Shown here in pieces: positions 52,748 to 62,950 of a stretch of 64,000 bases of DNA. The stretch is from Bifidobacteriaceae bacterium (GTDB taxonomy: Bacteria; Actinomycetota; Actinomycetes; Actinomycetales; WQXJ01): positions 68,514 to 132,513 of the forward strand of contig JAISXH010000041.1 of NCBI GenBank assembly GCA_031270825.1. The letters run 5' to 3'. Position 1 is the first letter of the stretch; every line of letters begins with the position of its first letter. Made by a program: the position numbers and the translations under genes. The notes beneath the pieces are model-generated. The model saw only the letters and a list, made by a program, of their open reading frames with translations, was not told the origin of the DNA and made no database searches.

Positions 52748-52781
52748 CCTAAGAAACCGGTGAGCAAACCGGTTTCCTAGG
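52748..52781. terminator. Bidirectional terminator between glgE and glgB
   Basis: The stem CCTAaGAAACCGG (52748-52760) pairs with CCGGTTTCcTAGG (52769-52781), twelve pairs with one mismatch and an 8-nt loop, between two convergent genes. It is a strong hairpin, without a long T tract. Confidence 0.75.
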
Positions 52782-52877
52782 CCGAAGCGGCCTTGGCCTT
52801 CCGCGTTTTAGCTGGTCAGCGTTCCGCTGCCCTGCGTCAACACGGTCGGAGCGTGGTTGCTCATCACGCTCCTAGGG

Positions 52878-55055
52878 TCAGCCAGCGGGTTCGAACCAGA
52901 CCGAGCCCAGCGGGGGCACCCGAATCGAGGCCGAATAGGGACGGCCGTGCCATTCCAGTTCCTCAGCCTCGACCGCTCCCAGGTTGCCCACGCCGGAGCC
53001 GCCAAAGGCAGTCGAGTCGGTGTTGAGGATCTCCTTCCAGGCGCCGCCCTGCGGCAGCGCCAACCGGTAGCCCTCATGGGGCACCCCGGCGAAGTTGACC
53101 ACGGCCGCCAAGAGGCGCCCACCGGTCGACCGGCGTAGATAGGCCAAGACGTTGTGGTCGGCATCGTCCGAATCGATCCACTCGAAAGTGGCCGGATCGG
53201 AGTCTTGGTCCCACAGGGCCGGGTGCTCGCGGTAGAGCGAGTTGAGGTTCTTGACCAGGGCCGCCAAACCGGCGTGGTCGGGCTGGTCCAGCAGCCACCA
53301 GTCCAGCGACCAGCGCTCCGACCACTCGCCCTCCTGACCCAACTCGCTGCCCATGAACAGCAGCTGCTTGCCGGGATGCGACCACATATAGGCGTAAAGC
53401 GCGCGCAGGTTGGCCAGTTTCTGCCAGCGGTCGCCCGGCATCTTGGCCAGCAGCGAGCCTTTGCCGTGGACCACCTCGTCGTGGCTGAGCGGCAGGCAGT
53501 AGTTCTCGGAGAAGGCGTAGACCATCGAGAAGGTGATTTCGCCGTGGTGGTACTTGCGGTTGACCGGGTCTTCGCGCAGGTAACGCAGGGTGTCGTTCAT
53601 CCAGCCCATGTTCCATTTGAGGCCGAAGCCGAGCCCGCCGCCGGAAGTCGGGGCGGTCACGCCCGGCCAGGCGGTTGACTCCTCGGCCACCATGACGATC
53701 CCGGGATAGCGCTTGTAAGCCGTCGCCGTGGTTTCCTGGAGGAAAGAGATGGCCTCCAGGTTCTCGCGGCCGCCGTAGGCGTTCGGCGTCCATTGACCCG
53801 GTTCACGCGAATAATCCAGGTACAGCATCGAGGCGACCGCGTCCACCCTGAGGCCGTCGGCGTGGAACTCCTCCATCCAGTAGCAGGCGTTCGCGACCAA
53901 GAAGTTGCGCACTTCGGTGCGCCCGAAGTTGAACACCAAGGTCCCCCAGTCGGGGTGCTCGCCGCGCTGCGAATCGGGGTATTCATACAGCGCCGAACCG
54001 TCGAAGCGGGCCAGGGCGAACGAATCCTTGGGGAAGTGGGCCGGCACCCAGTCCAAGATGACGCCGATGTCCGCCTGGTGGAGCTTGTCGACCAGCAAGC
54101 GGAAATCGTCCGGCGAACCCCAACGCGAGGTCGGGGCATAGTAGCCGGTCACCTGGTAGCCCCAGGACGGGGTGTAGGGGTGCTCCGCCACGGGCATGAA
54201 TTCGACGTGGGTGAAGCCCATTTCTTTGACGTATTCGACCAGTTCGTCGGCCAGCTCGCGGTAGCCCAGGCCCTCATGCCAAGAGCCGATGTGGACCTCG
54301 TAGACCGACATCGGCCCGTTGTGGGGGTTGGTCTGAGCCCGCCGTTCCATCCAGTCGCCGTCTTGCCACTGGTAGTCGGAATCATCCACCACCGAGGCCG
54401 TGGCCGGCGGTGTCTCCGCCCGCCGCGCCATCGGGTCGGCCTTTTGAATCCAATTGCCTTCGCGCGTCTGCAGCTCGTACTTGTACTTGGCGCCGGCCTG
54501 GACCGCCGGTATGAACACTTCCCAGACGCCGGCGTCCCCGAGCGAGCGCATGGCCGTGGCCCCAGAGGTCCAAGAATTGAAGTCGCCGATGACGCGCACC
54601 GCCTGGGCGTCCGGGGCCCAGACCGCGAACGACGTGCCCACGACCTCTCCCATGACCGAGGGATAGGTCCGCACCCGGGCGCCCAGAGCCCGCCACAACT
54701 CCTCGTGGCGGCCTTCCCGGATCAGCTGCAAGTCCAGTTCGCCGAGGGTCGGCAGGAACCGGTAAGGGTCGTCGTTCAAAGTGGTCGAGTCGCCGTAGGT
54801 GACTTCGACCCGGTAGTCGGGAACGGATTCGCCCTCCAGCACCGCCACCCAGATGCCGTCCTGTTCGTGGATGGCCTCGATCTTGGCGTCCGGGGTGACG
54901 AAGACCACCGCGTCGGCCAGGGGGCGCAGGGTCCTGATCGTCACGCCCCCGTCATACCGGTGCGGTCCCAAGACCGAATGGGGGTCGTAGTACATCCCGT
55001 GGGCCACAGCCCAGAGCACTGACGAATCGACTGGCAGGGGTTCAGGGCTACTCAT
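52878..55055 (-). CDS. glgB: 1,4-alpha-glucan branching enzyme GlgB
   Basis: The 725-residue protein has normal GlgB length. Order: N-terminal domain, CBM48, then GH13_9 catalytic domain with [28 protein letters not shown] (nucleophile Asp), [12 protein letters not shown] (acid Glu) and [15 protein letters not shown], and a C-terminal beta domain. It introduces alpha-1,6 branches into glucan made by GlgE. The ATG at 55055 has only a weak ribosome site. The protein has no low-complexity insertion, unlike its neighbours. Confidence 0.94.
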   Translation of the reverse strand: MSSPEPLPVDSSVLWAVAHGMYYDPHSVLGPHRYDGGVTIRTLRPLADAVVFVTPDAKIEAIHEQDGIWVAVLEGESVPDYRVEVTYGDSTTLNDDPYRFLPTLGELDLQLIREGRHEELWRALGARVRTYPSVMGEVVGTSFAVWAPDAQAVRVIGDFNSWTSGATAMRSLGDAGVWEVFIPAVQAGAKYKYELQTREGNWIQKADPMARRAETPPATASVVDDSDYQWQDGDWMERRAQTNPHNGPMSVYEVHIGSWHEGLGYRELADELVEYVKEMGFTHVEFMPVAEHPYTPSWGYQVTGYYAPTSRWGSPDDFRLLVDKLHQADIGVILDWVPAHFPKDSFALARFDGSALYEYPDSQRGEHPDWGTLVFNFGRTEVRNFLVANACYWMEEFHADGLRVDAVASMLYLDYSREPGQWTPNAYGGRENLEAISFLQETTATAYKRYPGIVMVAEESTAWPGVTAPTSGGGLGFGLKWNMGWMNDTLRYLREDPVNRKYHHGEITFSMVYAFSENYCLPLSHDEVVHGKGSLLAKMPGDRWQKLANLRALYAYMWSHPGKQLLFMGSELGQEGEWSERWSLDWWLLDQPDHAGLAALVKNLNSLYREHPALWDQDSDPATFEWIDSDDADHNVLAYLRRSTGGRLLAAVVNFAGVPHEGYRLALPQGGAWKEILNTDSTAFGGSGVGNLGAVEAEELEWHGRPYSASIRVPPLGSVWFEPAG

Positions 55056-55121
55056 ATGGTTAACTCTCGCATGAATCGACGTGGGATGGGCAGACCAACC
55101 GGTCCCACCTCCAGGCCGGGC

Positions 55122-55137
55122 CGGCCGGCGCCGGCCG
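55122..55137. other. Perfect 16-nt palindrome between cnoX-like gene and glgB
   Basis: CGGCCGGCGCCGGCCG lies in the 171-nt gap behind the thioredoxin-like gene and before glgB, both on the minus strand. It could act as a terminator for the upstream genes or as an operator; no other signal is visible in the gap. Confidence 0.3.
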
Positions 55138-55226
55138 CTGGGCCGTTTAGGACCATCGAAGTCTGCTTGGCCGGACGTGACAGTTGAAACCGGGCCCGTG
55201 GCCGGCGCGGAATGCTCACTTTCGGA

Positions 55227-56102
55227 TCAGAACAGCAGGGACGCCAGGCGACGGCGCGCTTGCGCCACCGCCGGGTCGTCGGGTCCCGCCACATCGAACA
55301 ACGACAACAGCCGGCGACGGAGCGTCTCCTTGTCCTCCGGGTCCGCCTGGACCATGGCGCTGAGCAGGCGGTTGAAACCCTGCGCGGTGTCGCCGGCGGC
55401 GACTTCCGCGTCGGCCGCCGTCATGGTTTCCTCGAGGGCCGACCCGGACCCGTCCGCGCTGGCGGCGGCGTCTGCGGCGTCGAGGCGCTCAAGCAGTTCC
55501 ACCTGCGCCAACGCCGCCTTGGCCGATCCGTCCGCCGGCGCTTCGGCCAGCGCCTTGGCAAAGGCCGCCTTGGCGGCGGCCAGGTCGCCGCGTTCCAAGG
55601 CGTCATAGCCTTCTTGATGGAGCGGCGGGACGGGCGGGGCGGTCGGGGCGGCCGCGTCGATCTGGCCGGTCACCCCGACGGTGGCGGCGGCCTTGAGCAA
55701 CTCGTCGAAATACTGCCTGACGTTCGCGGCCGGAATGGCGCCATTGAACAACGGCACCGGCTGGCCCTGGACCAGCGCCACCACGCTCGGCACCGATTGG
55801 ACCTGAAAGGCCGCCGCGATTTGGGGGTTCTTGTCGACGTCCACCTTCGCCACCAACAGGCGGCCGCCGTATTCGGCCGCCAACTCCGCCAAGACCGGGC
55901 TGAGCTGCTTGCACGGCTCGCACCAGGTGGCCCACAGGTCGATCACCACCGGCACCGAGGCCGACTGGTTGACCACCGCCTTGAAGGCTTCCTCGCCGTC
56001 GACGTCCACCACGTAAGGTGTCCCGGCGGGCGCCCCGGCGGCATCGGCGGCGTGTTGCTTGGCCAGATCAGGCACGCTGGAATCAGCAAAACGTTCGGTC
56101 AT
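55227..56102 (-). CDS. CnoX/YbbN-like thioredoxin-TPR co-chaperone
   Basis: The protein has 291 residues. A thioredoxin domain (about 30-140) with the redox motif WATWCEPCK is followed by helical tetratricopeptide-like repeats (about 160-291; GYDALERGDLAAAKAAFAKAL). This is the CnoX/YbbN architecture, a chaperone-linked protein that protects clients from oxidation. The CEPC active site suggests true redox activity, unlike E. coli CnoX. It is last in a run of three minus-strand genes, 14 nt after the lipoprotein gene. Confidence 0.85.
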   Translation of the reverse strand: MTERFADSSVPDLAKQHAADAAGAPAGTPYVVDVDGEEAFKAVVNQSASVPVVIDLWATWCEPCKQLSPVLAELAAEYGGRLLVAKVDVDKNPQIAAAFQVQSVPSVVALVQGQPVPLFNGAIPAANVRQYFDELLKAAATVGVTGQIDAAAPTAPPVPPLHQEGYDALERGDLAAAKAAFAKALAEAPADGSAKAALAQVELLERLDAADAAASADGSGSALEETMTAADAEVAAGDTAQGFNRLLSAMVQADPEDKETLRRRLLSLFDVAGPDDPAVAQARRRLASLLF

Positions 56103-56116
56103 AGTGTTTGCCCCGC

Positions 56117-57160
56117 TTACTCCACTTGTACGGCCGTGGGCAGATCAGCCACGGCGATGACTTTGATCGGCTGGTCGGCGCCCTTGGGCGGCACCGCCAA
56201 CACCACCGACTGGAGGTGCTCGATGTGGGCCGACTTGTGGGCCTGCAAAGTCGAAGCGCCCAGACCAAGATAACCTTGGGAGCCGACCAGATTGACGTAG
56301 GCGCCCTCGACCGGCGTGAACGAGAAGTCCAACACCGACTTGACCTGGGCGAACACCAGCGCCCCGGAATCGGCGGTGGCCAGCGCCGAAACGGAACCCT
56401 CGACCAGGGCGGAAGCGGCGCTCACGGAGCTGCCCGCCAAGGTGGCGGCGTTGTCCCGCCAGCCCTTGACCCAAGCGGACCAGCGCTCACGCGCCGGGTC
56501 GGGGTCGCGGCCGTCCTGGACCGTGGTGTCGAGCAGAGCCGCCGCCTCGCCCGAGGGATCGTCTTTGGCGGCCACGTAGGCCTGGACCGCGGCGATGGGG
56601 GAAAACTCCGTGCGATCGTCCGAACCCGGCTCGACCACGTCCGAGCCGACCCCGGCGGCGGCCGCCGGCGGAACTGTCGCGCCGGCCAGCATCTTGGCCC
56701 ACAACACCATCTTGTAGGGGCTGCGAGCGTCAGCCTGCCCGATCTGATAGATATACGGCGCCTCGGTCGGCTCCGAATCCGTCACCACCACGAATGAGCG
56801 CGGCCACAACGCCGAACGGGCCACGATCTGGCCGTCGGCGAAACCGGTCCCCAGGTCCAGCGGTTGTTCTTCGGGGTTGGCGGCTTTGGCCGCGTAGTGC
56901 GCCTGGATCATGGTCAAGGCGGCGCCGCCGACCCGCCCGGTCAACGCCGCCGGATCGGATTCGGACTGGGCCTGCTCCAGTTCGGCCGAGAGCTCCTTCA
57001 AAATGCGCTCGATCTGAACGTTTTGGACCACCGGCGGCGGCTCGGCCGGTTTCGGCGGCGGTTGGACCTGCGGCGCCGCCTGGGAGCAGGCCGTCAGAAC
57101 CGCCGCCAACAGGCCGGTCGCCGCGATCGCGGCGACCCTCGTGTGCGGCCGCCGCCTCAT
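56117..57160 (-). CDS. Lipoprotein of unknown function
   Basis: The 347-residue protein has a lipoprotein signal peptide (AAIAATGLLAAVLTAC, Cys25) and a Pro-rich spacer, then a globular domain without motifs I recognise (WPRSFVVVTD, DLGTGFADGQIVAR, QSVVLAVPPKGADQPIKVIAVADLP). Its start overlaps the stop of the two-TM protein gene (ATGA). The pairing of a surface lipoprotein with a membrane protein suggests one cell-envelope complex. No function is proposed. Confidence 0.75.
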   Translation of the reverse strand: MRRRPHTRVAAIAATGLLAAVLTACSQAAPQVQPPPKPAEPPPVVQNVQIERILKELSAELEQAQSESDPAALTGRVGGAALTMIQAHYAAKAANPEEQPLDLGTGFADGQIVARSALWPRSFVVVTDSEPTEAPYIYQIGQADARSPYKMVLWAKMLAGATVPPAAAAGVGSDVVEPGSDDRTEFSPIAAVQAYVAAKDDPSGEAAALLDTTVQDGRDPDPARERWSAWVKGWRDNAATLAGSSVSAASALVEGSVSALATADSGALVFAQVKSVLDFSFTPVEGAYVNLVGSQGYLGLGASTLQAHKSAHIEHLQSVVLAVPPKGADQPIKVIAVADLPTAVQVE

Positions 57161-59013
57161 TGGCCGCTCCCTTCGCTGGACTGCATCTGGACTTGGCTGC
57201 GGGCCGATTCTTGTCTGACCGGGATCTCGCCGGTTGAACGCGCGGTCACGTGCAAGGCCTCGGCGGCCGCCCGCTCGGCTTCGCGGATCTGGCGCCGCGT
57301 CAGCCCAGCCGCTGATCCGGACCCGGTCGCGGCCGCCATGGCGGCGGCAATGGTCTCGGCCGCCTCGTCGGCGACGGAGGTGTGGGACCGCCTCAAGGCG
57401 GCGATCTTCTGGTCCGCCGTGATCGCCGGACCGGCCCCGGCTTGGCGCTGGGGCAAACCGAAGCGGCTCGGGGCCGCGGTGGGTTGATAGCTCTCAGCCG
57501 TCTCCGGCAGATCGATCAGGCCGGGCCCGGTCTGGCCGTCGGTGGCGGCGCCGATCGGCCCCACCGGGCGCCCGAACCGCGCCGGCGCGCCCGCCACCCC
57601 TCCGGATGGCGCTCCTGGGGCCTGCGGCGCGGTGGTTTCACCGCCGCCGTGTCGGTCCCAGAGCGACCCTTGGGGCCGCGACCCGGGCTGTGTTGGCTGG
57701 TCAGAGGCCCATTCGCGGTCGGCGCCAGGCGCCCCTGGCCGCATTTGGGTGGAATCGGCGGCCGGGCCGCTCGAAAGTGGCCGGCCGTCCCTGGCGGCGA
57801 TCTCGGCTTCGGCTAGCTCCGCATAGCGCGGGTCTGGGGACGCCAGGCGTTCCCAGTTCCGGTTCGGGGTGGCCAGCCCGAGATCGAGTTTGGGCTCCGG
57901 CGAGGGGGCCGGGGGCGGCTCGGGCGGCTGCTCGACGGCGGCTGGCTCAGTCCGGCGGCGGAACCAGCGGCGCTTCGGCTTGGCCGGCCTTTGGTCTGGC
58001 CCGCTCTGGTCTGGCCCGCTCTGGTCTGGCCCGGTCTGGCCCGGTTCCCCGGGAGCGCCCCGAGCGCCTGTGGCGCCTGTGCCGGCGGCCGGTTCCAGCG
58101 CCGCCGCCGTTCCAGATTCGCCCGATGCCGTCTGGTCAGACCCAGCCTCGGCGCCGGCCACGGCGGGCGCCATGGCCACCGGCACGGACAGGCCGCCCTC
58201 CGGTTCGGCTTCGGCCGCCGCCAGTTCGACCACGGCTGAGGCCACGCCGACCACCACAGGCTCGCCCGTGGTCAGCGGGAGGGCGGCGTCCGGCTCTGCT
58301 CCGTCCGGCTCTGCTCCGGGCGGCGTCTCCCGATCGGCAGTGGCCCCTTGGACGGCCGCCTCGGCGGCCGCCTGGTCCGGGCGCTCGGCCTCAGACCGTC
58401 TGCGGGCCGCCACCAGGCCGACCGCGCCCAGAGCCAACAGGATCACGCCTACCGTCACCCCGGGCCACAGGAAAGGCGTGCTGACGACCTGCGGCCACGT
58501 CATCGTGACCTGGAGGTCTCCGAGCGCGACGGCGCCGTCCTCGCCACCCGACGCGACCGGCGCGACCACCAGGGACCAACGCCCCTCGTCGGCTTTCTGC
58601 CACTTGACCCGGCCGCCGCTGGAGTACTCACGCTCAACCACCCACAAGTCCGATCCGGCGGCGGCGGCCAAAGGCTCGTCAGAGCCGGATTCGCGGACTT
58701 TGAAAGTGTGGCGGCCAGCGAACCCCGTCAGGTGCTCGGCCGGCGAATCGGCCAGCCAGGCGGTCACATCGGTGTCGCGGCCCACGGCCACGATCACCGG
58801 ACGATCAGCCTTGACGGAGATTTCGACGGTGTCGGCTTGGGCCTCCATCACGCCCGGTTCGGCGACCACCGCTTGGATGGCCGAACCGACCCGATGGGTG
58901 GCGCTGACGTGGTCGGGCGGACGCCAAACTGTCGCCGAGGCCACGGCTAGGCCGGCTGTCACCAGCCCTAGTCCGGCGGCTGCTCCGGACAGCCAAGGTC
59001 GCACCAAACTCAT
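57157..59013 (-). CDS. Two-TM membrane protein with low-complexity cytoplasmic tail
   Basis: The protein has 618 residues. An N-terminal membrane helix (about 7-28) is followed by an extracytoplasmic beta-rich domain (about 30-180; SVKADRPVIVAVGRDTDVTAWL), a second membrane helix (PFLWPGVTVGVILLALGAVGLVAA) and a 400-residue cytoplasmic tail rich in Ala, Pro, Gly and Glu with a GPDQS repeat. The C-terminal 70 residues are helical (LTRRQIREAERAAAEALH). I do not recognise a family. It is coupled to the downstream lipoprotein gene and divergent from the coiled-coil genes. Confidence 0.75.
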   Translation of the reverse strand: MSLVRPWLSGAAAGLGLVTAGLAVASATVWRPPDHVSATHRVGSAIQAVVAEPGVMEAQADTVEISVKADRPVIVAVGRDTDVTAWLADSPAEHLTGFAGRHTFKVRESGSDEPLAAAAGSDLWVVEREYSSGGRVKWQKADEGRWSLVVAPVASGGEDGAVALGDLQVTMTWPQVVSTPFLWPGVTVGVILLALGAVGLVAARRRSEAERPDQAAAEAAVQGATADRETPPGAEPDGAEPDAALPLTTGEPVVVGVASAVVELAAAEAEPEGGLSVPVAMAPAVAGAEAGSDQTASGESGTAAALEPAAGTGATGARGAPGEPGQTGPDQSGPDQSGPDQRPAKPKRRWFRRRTEPAAVEQPPEPPPAPSPEPKLDLGLATPNRNWERLASPDPRYAELAEAEIAARDGRPLSSGPAADSTQMRPGAPGADREWASDQPTQPGSRPQGSLWDRHGGGETTAPQAPGAPSGGVAGAPARFGRPVGPIGAATDGQTGPGLIDLPETAESYQPTAAPSRFGLPQRQAGAGPAITADQKIAALRRSHTSVADEAAETIAAAMAAATGSGSAAGLTRRQIREAERAAAEALHVTARSTGEIPVRQESARSQVQMQSSEGSGQ

Positions 59014-59178
59014 CCTCTTTGCTCAAGTATCGGCCAAAGTTCAGTTCATTACCCTAACGGTTGGACTCCCGAGGCTCCCAACCGGCTGCCAAACCGGCCC
59101 AAAAGACGCGATCGAATAAGCGGCTATAGGTAGAGGTTCCCATGTTCCCCTGGTTACCAGTAGGCTAGGGTCGCTGCG

Positions 59179-59184
59179 TATAAA
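59179..59184 (+). promoter_or_regulatory. Candidate -10 (TATAAA) of the coiled-coil gene pair
   Basis: TATAAA lies 43 nt before the GTG at 59227. A CTGGT-T-ACCAG inverted repeat (about 59152-59162) covers the -35 position and could be an operator. GGGAGCTCCC, a perfect 10-nt palindrome, lies in the leader. Confidence 0.45.
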
Positions 59185-59226
59185 ATGCCGGGAGCTCCCT
59201 GGCGCCCCATCCATGGAGGTTTTTCA

Positions 59227-61206
59227 GTGTCTAACTATGGGTTCCCCACCGCAGTGCGTGGGTACGAACGCCAAGCCGTTGACAAACAAGTCGGGACCCT
59301 GGAGGAGAACCTAACCTCCGCCCAAGGCCAAGTCGACGAACTCGAATCGCGAATCGCGGCTCTGGGCGCCGAGCTGAATGAGGCCCACCGACAACTCCGG
59401 GAAGCCGAACGGCCCAGCTATTCGGGCCTGGGCGCGCGCATCGAGCAGTTGATGCGGTCGGCCGAGGAACAGTCCATGGACGTGCTGAACCAGGCCCGGT
59501 CGCAATCTTCGGCGCTACTGGCCAGGACCAAGCTTGAAACCGACCAGCTCAAGGCCCAGGCCGAGAACGAGGTCGCGGAAATGCTGGCCACAGCCCGTCG
59601 CGAGGCCGAGGCCACCCAGGCGGCCGCCCAGGCGGAGGCGGAGGCGGAACTGACCAACGCTTCCCGACGGGCCGAGGAGATGGTCGGTTCGGCCGAACGC
59701 GAGGCCGCCCGTGTGATGGGCAACATCGCCTCTGAAGAGGCCGAACGCCGGGCCGCCTTGGAGCGCGAAATCGCCGCCTTGACCGCCTCGGTGGAACGAG
59801 AGACCACCGAACTGCGGGTCAACGCGGAACGCGAAGCCGCCGAATTGCGCTCGTCGGTCGCCGTCGAAGTCGCCTCCGGGCGAGAAGACGCGGAGCGCTA
59901 TTCCACCCAATTGCGTTCCGCCGCCGAACAAGAGACCGCAGCCCTGCGTCTGGCCACCGACCAAGAGACATCGCAGCTACGGGCGGACGCCGAAGAGTAC
60001 GCCACCCAGACCCGGACAGCGGTCCAGCGCGAAGCCCAAGACCTCAAGGCGACGGCTGAGAACGAGGCCTCCGAACGCCGCTCGGCGGCCGATCAGTACG
60101 CTCAGCAAGTCCGCTCCAACGCCGACCAGTACGCCCAGCAGTTGCGATCTGACGCTGAGCAGTACGCCCTCCAGATTCGTTCCGAAGCCGAACACTACGC
60201 CCAGCAGACCCGGGCCGACGCCGAGCAATTCGAGCAGGCCACCCGGTCCGCGGCCGAGTTGGCCGCCCATGAGATGCGCAACTCCGCCGAGCGCGAGGCC
60301 ACCGACCTGTTGTCTTCGACCAGCCGCGAGGCGATCGAGTTGAAGGAATCAGCCGACCGCTACGCCTCCCAGACCCGCACCGAATCGGAGCGCGCCGCCG
60401 CCGAACTCTACGAGGACGCCCGTGCCCGCGCCGAAGAATTGACCACCCGCTCCGAGCGCGAGGCCTCGACACTGTTGGCCGAAGCCAAGAAGCAGGCCGC
60501 CGCCCTGACTGAACGAGCCGAGGAATGGCGGGCCGAGTCGGAGATCGAAATCGCGCAGCGGATCGAGGCCGCCGAGGCCGCCAACGCCGAGCGCTTCGAG
60601 TCTTCCAAGGCCAAGGCCGACCGTCTCATCGCCGAAGCCAACGCTCGCGCCGAAGAGGCTGAAGAGCGGGTCGCCCAGGCTTTGGCCCGGGCGGAAAAGC
60701 TCCGGCACGATGCCGACCAGCAGGCTTCCGATCTCTTGGCCAACGCCCGGCGCAACGCCGACCGGGTGGTCCAAGACGCTCGTTCCTTCGCCGACCGCAC
60801 GGTCTCCGAGGCGGTCGAGGAAGCCGAAAGGGAGCGGATTTCGGTCCAGCGCCAGGTCGACGATCTCAACCGCCAGCGCGAGTCCATCACCGGCTATCTC
60901 GAGGAACTGCGCGGCCTGCTCGGCGCCACTCCGTTGCCGAACATCGACGCCGTGCTGGACTCGGCGCCGGCGCCGTCCGCCCTGCCGCCGGGGGGCCTGA
61001 CCGACGCCGCCGGATACGAACCGGCGCCGACCTTCGAGCCCGTCTATGAGCCCGGCGTTTATGACGCCGAGGTCTACGACGCGGAGGTGGCCGGACAAGA
61101 CTATGAGCCAGCCGGCGAAGAGATTGTCGAGCAGGTCACCCAAACTGAGTTGTTCACCGAAGCCGAGGTCCCGGACCCGGATGCGGACCAGGAACAGACT
61201 GTCTAG
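59227..61206 (+). CDS. Hendecad coiled-coil protein (DivIVA/Scy/FilP-like)
   Basis: The protein has 659 residues from GTG 59227, chosen for GGAGG at 7 nt spacing. The N terminus (SNYGFPTAVRGYERQAVDKQVGTLEENL) resembles the DivIVA membrane-targeting segment. Residues about 25-570 form one continuous coiled coil with 11-residue periodicity, most regular at 60079-60300 (RSxADQYAQQV, six to seven copies). The C-terminal 90 residues are acidic and disordered (YEPGVYDAEVYDAEV). Hendecad coiled coils of this sort form polar cytoskeletal assemblies in Streptomyces (Scy, FilP). An apical growth or division role is inferred. Confidence 0.8.
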   Translation: MSNYGFPTAVRGYERQAVDKQVGTLEENLTSAQGQVDELESRIAALGAELNEAHRQLREAERPSYSGLGARIEQLMRSAEEQSMDVLNQARSQSSALLARTKLETDQLKAQAENEVAEMLATARREAEATQAAAQAEAEAELTNASRRAEEMVGSAEREAARVMGNIASEEAERRAALEREIAALTASVERETTELRVNAEREAAELRSSVAVEVASGREDAERYSTQLRSAAEQETAALRLATDQETSQLRADAEEYATQTRTAVQREAQDLKATAENEASERRSAADQYAQQVRSNADQYAQQLRSDAEQYALQIRSEAEHYAQQTRADAEQFEQATRSAAELAAHEMRNSAEREATDLLSSTSREAIELKESADRYASQTRTESERAAAELYEDARARAEELTTRSEREASTLLAEAKKQAAALTERAEEWRAESEIEIAQRIEAAEAANAERFESSKAKADRLIAEANARAEEAEERVAQALARAEKLRHDADQQASDLLANARRNADRVVQDARSFADRTVSEAVEEAERERISVQRQVDDLNRQRESITGYLEELRGLLGATPLPNIDAVLDSAPAPSALPPGGLTDAAGYEPAPTFEPVYEPGVYDAEVYDAEVAGQDYEPAGEEIVEQVTQTELFTEAEVPDPDADQEQTV

Positions 61207-61218
61207 AGCAGCACTCCA

Positions 61219-62901
61219 ATGGTCAGCGAGGAACCGCGCGCCGCTGAGCTAGAAGCAGCACTCGCCCAAACGCGGGAACGCGCCTTAGCCCTGGTCCGCC
61301 AGGGAGCGACCCTGGCGGCCGAACTCGATCAGGTGCGCTCGCAGTTGGCCGACCAGGCCTGGCGCCAGCCCGGGCGTCGACATGGCCAGGTCGCCGAGTT
61401 CGCGGGTCTGCTCGAAGCGGAGGTGGCGACCCGGATCAAAGCGGTCCAGGAGCGCGCCGCCGAGATCGGCCGCCAGGCCGAAGCCACCGCCCGGCGCGAA
61501 CTGCAACAGGCCGAGCACTCGCATCAGACCCTGGTCGGTTTGGCGCATCGCGAGCTGGATGATCTCAAAGCCTCGACCGAACGGCGCGCCAAGACCGCCC
61601 GTGACGACGGCCGACGCCGCGCCCGCGAGGTCATTGCCGAAGCCGGACGTCGCGCCGCCGAACTGAGGGACTCCGCCAACAAGGCCGCTCTCGAGCGGCG
61701 CCAAATGATGGTTCGAGAGTCGACCGCGCTGTCGCAGAGCGCCGAACGCGAAACCCAGACCATGCGGGCCGTCGCCGAACGCGAGGCCGAAGAGTTGATC
61801 GGCGCGGCCAAACGGGAAACCTCCGAGCTGCTGACCATCAACGCCGCCGAACTCGAGGAGCTGGTCTCGACCGCGGCGGCCGGGGCGGCCGCCCTGCAGG
61901 GACGGGTTCAAGCCGAGTTGGACCTGGTCAAAGCGGGCGCCCAAGCCGAGTCCGATCAGATCCGAGCCACCGTTGATGATGAGGCCGAGCAACTGCTGGC
62001 GGCTCTGCGAGCGGAGGTCGACCGCGATTTGACCGCCGCCGATCGCTACGCCATGTCGCGGCGCAGCCGCGCGGCCGAGGAAGCCGGGCAGGTCCGCTCG
62101 GCCGCCCAGGGCGAGACCAGAATTCTGCGGGCGGAAGCGGAGGTCTATTCGCGCGCGATCCGCGAGGAAGCCGATTCGGATGCCTCGGTCAAGCGCTCCG
62201 AGGCCATGGTCTACGCCTCGAAGACCAGGGAGGACGCCGAACGCGATGCCGCCACGCTGACCAGCCACGCCCGCATCGAGGCCGGCCAGATCAAGACCGA
62301 GGCCCATCAGCACGCCACCTCCGAGCGACTGGCCGCCGACGATTTCGCCAAGGCGCGCATAGCCGAGGCCCGCGCCGAGGCCGAACAAATCACCACCTCC
62401 GCCCGCGAGGAATCAGCCGTCACTTTGGCTGAGGCCCGCGCCGAGGCCGACCGCCTGGTCGATCACGCCCGCGAGGAAGTCGCCCGGGCCGAACGCGCCA
62501 TCGCCAGGAGCACCGAGACCAATCTGGCCCGCCTGGCCGAAGACCGCGACCGTTCGATCAAGGAGGCCGAGCGGGTCCTGGCCGGTCCGGCCGAGCAGCG
62601 CGCCATCTCCACCCAGCAACTCCTGGAGGCCCAAGAGCAGGCGTCCCAGATCATGGCCCACGCGGACGAGTACGTCGAGGTGCTCTCAGCCGGCGCCAAG
62701 GAGGAGGCCGACCAAATTCTGGCCGCCGCCCACGCCGAGGCCAAAGCGACCATGGACCAAGCCGTCTCCTGGGCCGAAGCCCATCGCCGGGACGCCCAGC
62801 TGGCGATCGACAAGCTCGAGGTGCAGCGCCAGGCTCTGGACAATTACCTGTCCCGTCTGCGCCGCCTGGTAACGCGCAATCTGGCCAGTCCCGCCGTCTA
62901 G
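61219..62901 (+). CDS. Second hendecad coiled-coil protein, paralogue of upstream gene
   Basis: The protein has 560 residues and starts 12 nt after the upstream paralogue. It is almost entirely coiled coil rich in Ala, Glu and Arg (READSDASVKRSEAMVYASKTREDAERDA) with the same C-terminal helix as its partner (KLEVQRQALDNYLSRLRRLV versus QRQVDDLNRQRESITGYLEELRGLL). It lacks the DivIVA-like N terminus and the acidic tail. The two probably co-assemble, the first supplying membrane or pole targeting. The ribosome site is weak. Confidence 0.78.
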   Translation: MVSEEPRAAELEAALAQTRERALALVRQGATLAAELDQVRSQLADQAWRQPGRRHGQVAEFAGLLEAEVATRIKAVQERAAEIGRQAEATARRELQQAEHSHQTLVGLAHRELDDLKASTERRAKTARDDGRRRAREVIAEAGRRAAELRDSANKAALERRQMMVRESTALSQSAERETQTMRAVAEREAEELIGAAKRETSELLTINAAELEELVSTAAAGAAALQGRVQAELDLVKAGAQAESDQIRATVDDEAEQLLAALRAEVDRDLTAADRYAMSRRSRAAEEAGQVRSAAQGETRILRAEAEVYSRAIREEADSDASVKRSEAMVYASKTREDAERDAATLTSHARIEAGQIKTEAHQHATSERLAADDFAKARIAEARAEAEQITTSAREESAVTLAEARAEADRLVDHAREEVARAERAIARSTETNLARLAEDRDRSIKEAERVLAGPAEQRAISTQQLLEAQEQASQIMAHADEYVEVLSAGAKEEADQILAAAHAEAKATMDQAVSWAEAHRRDAQLAIDKLEVQRQALDNYLSRLRRLVTRNLASPAV

Positions 62902-62923
62902 CCCGCGCCCTGTTTACCTCGTT

Positions 62924-62941
62924 TGGCGCGGCGCCGCGCCA
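62924..62941. promoter_or_regulatory. Perfect 18-nt palindrome before the YbaK-type gene
   Basis: TGGCGCGGC/GCCGCGCCA lies between the coiled-coil gene and the next start; its last base overlaps the AGGGG ribosome site at 62941-62945. It may terminate the coiled-coil transcript and modulate access to the ribosome site. Confidence 0.45.
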
Positions 62942-62950
62942 GGGGCCACA

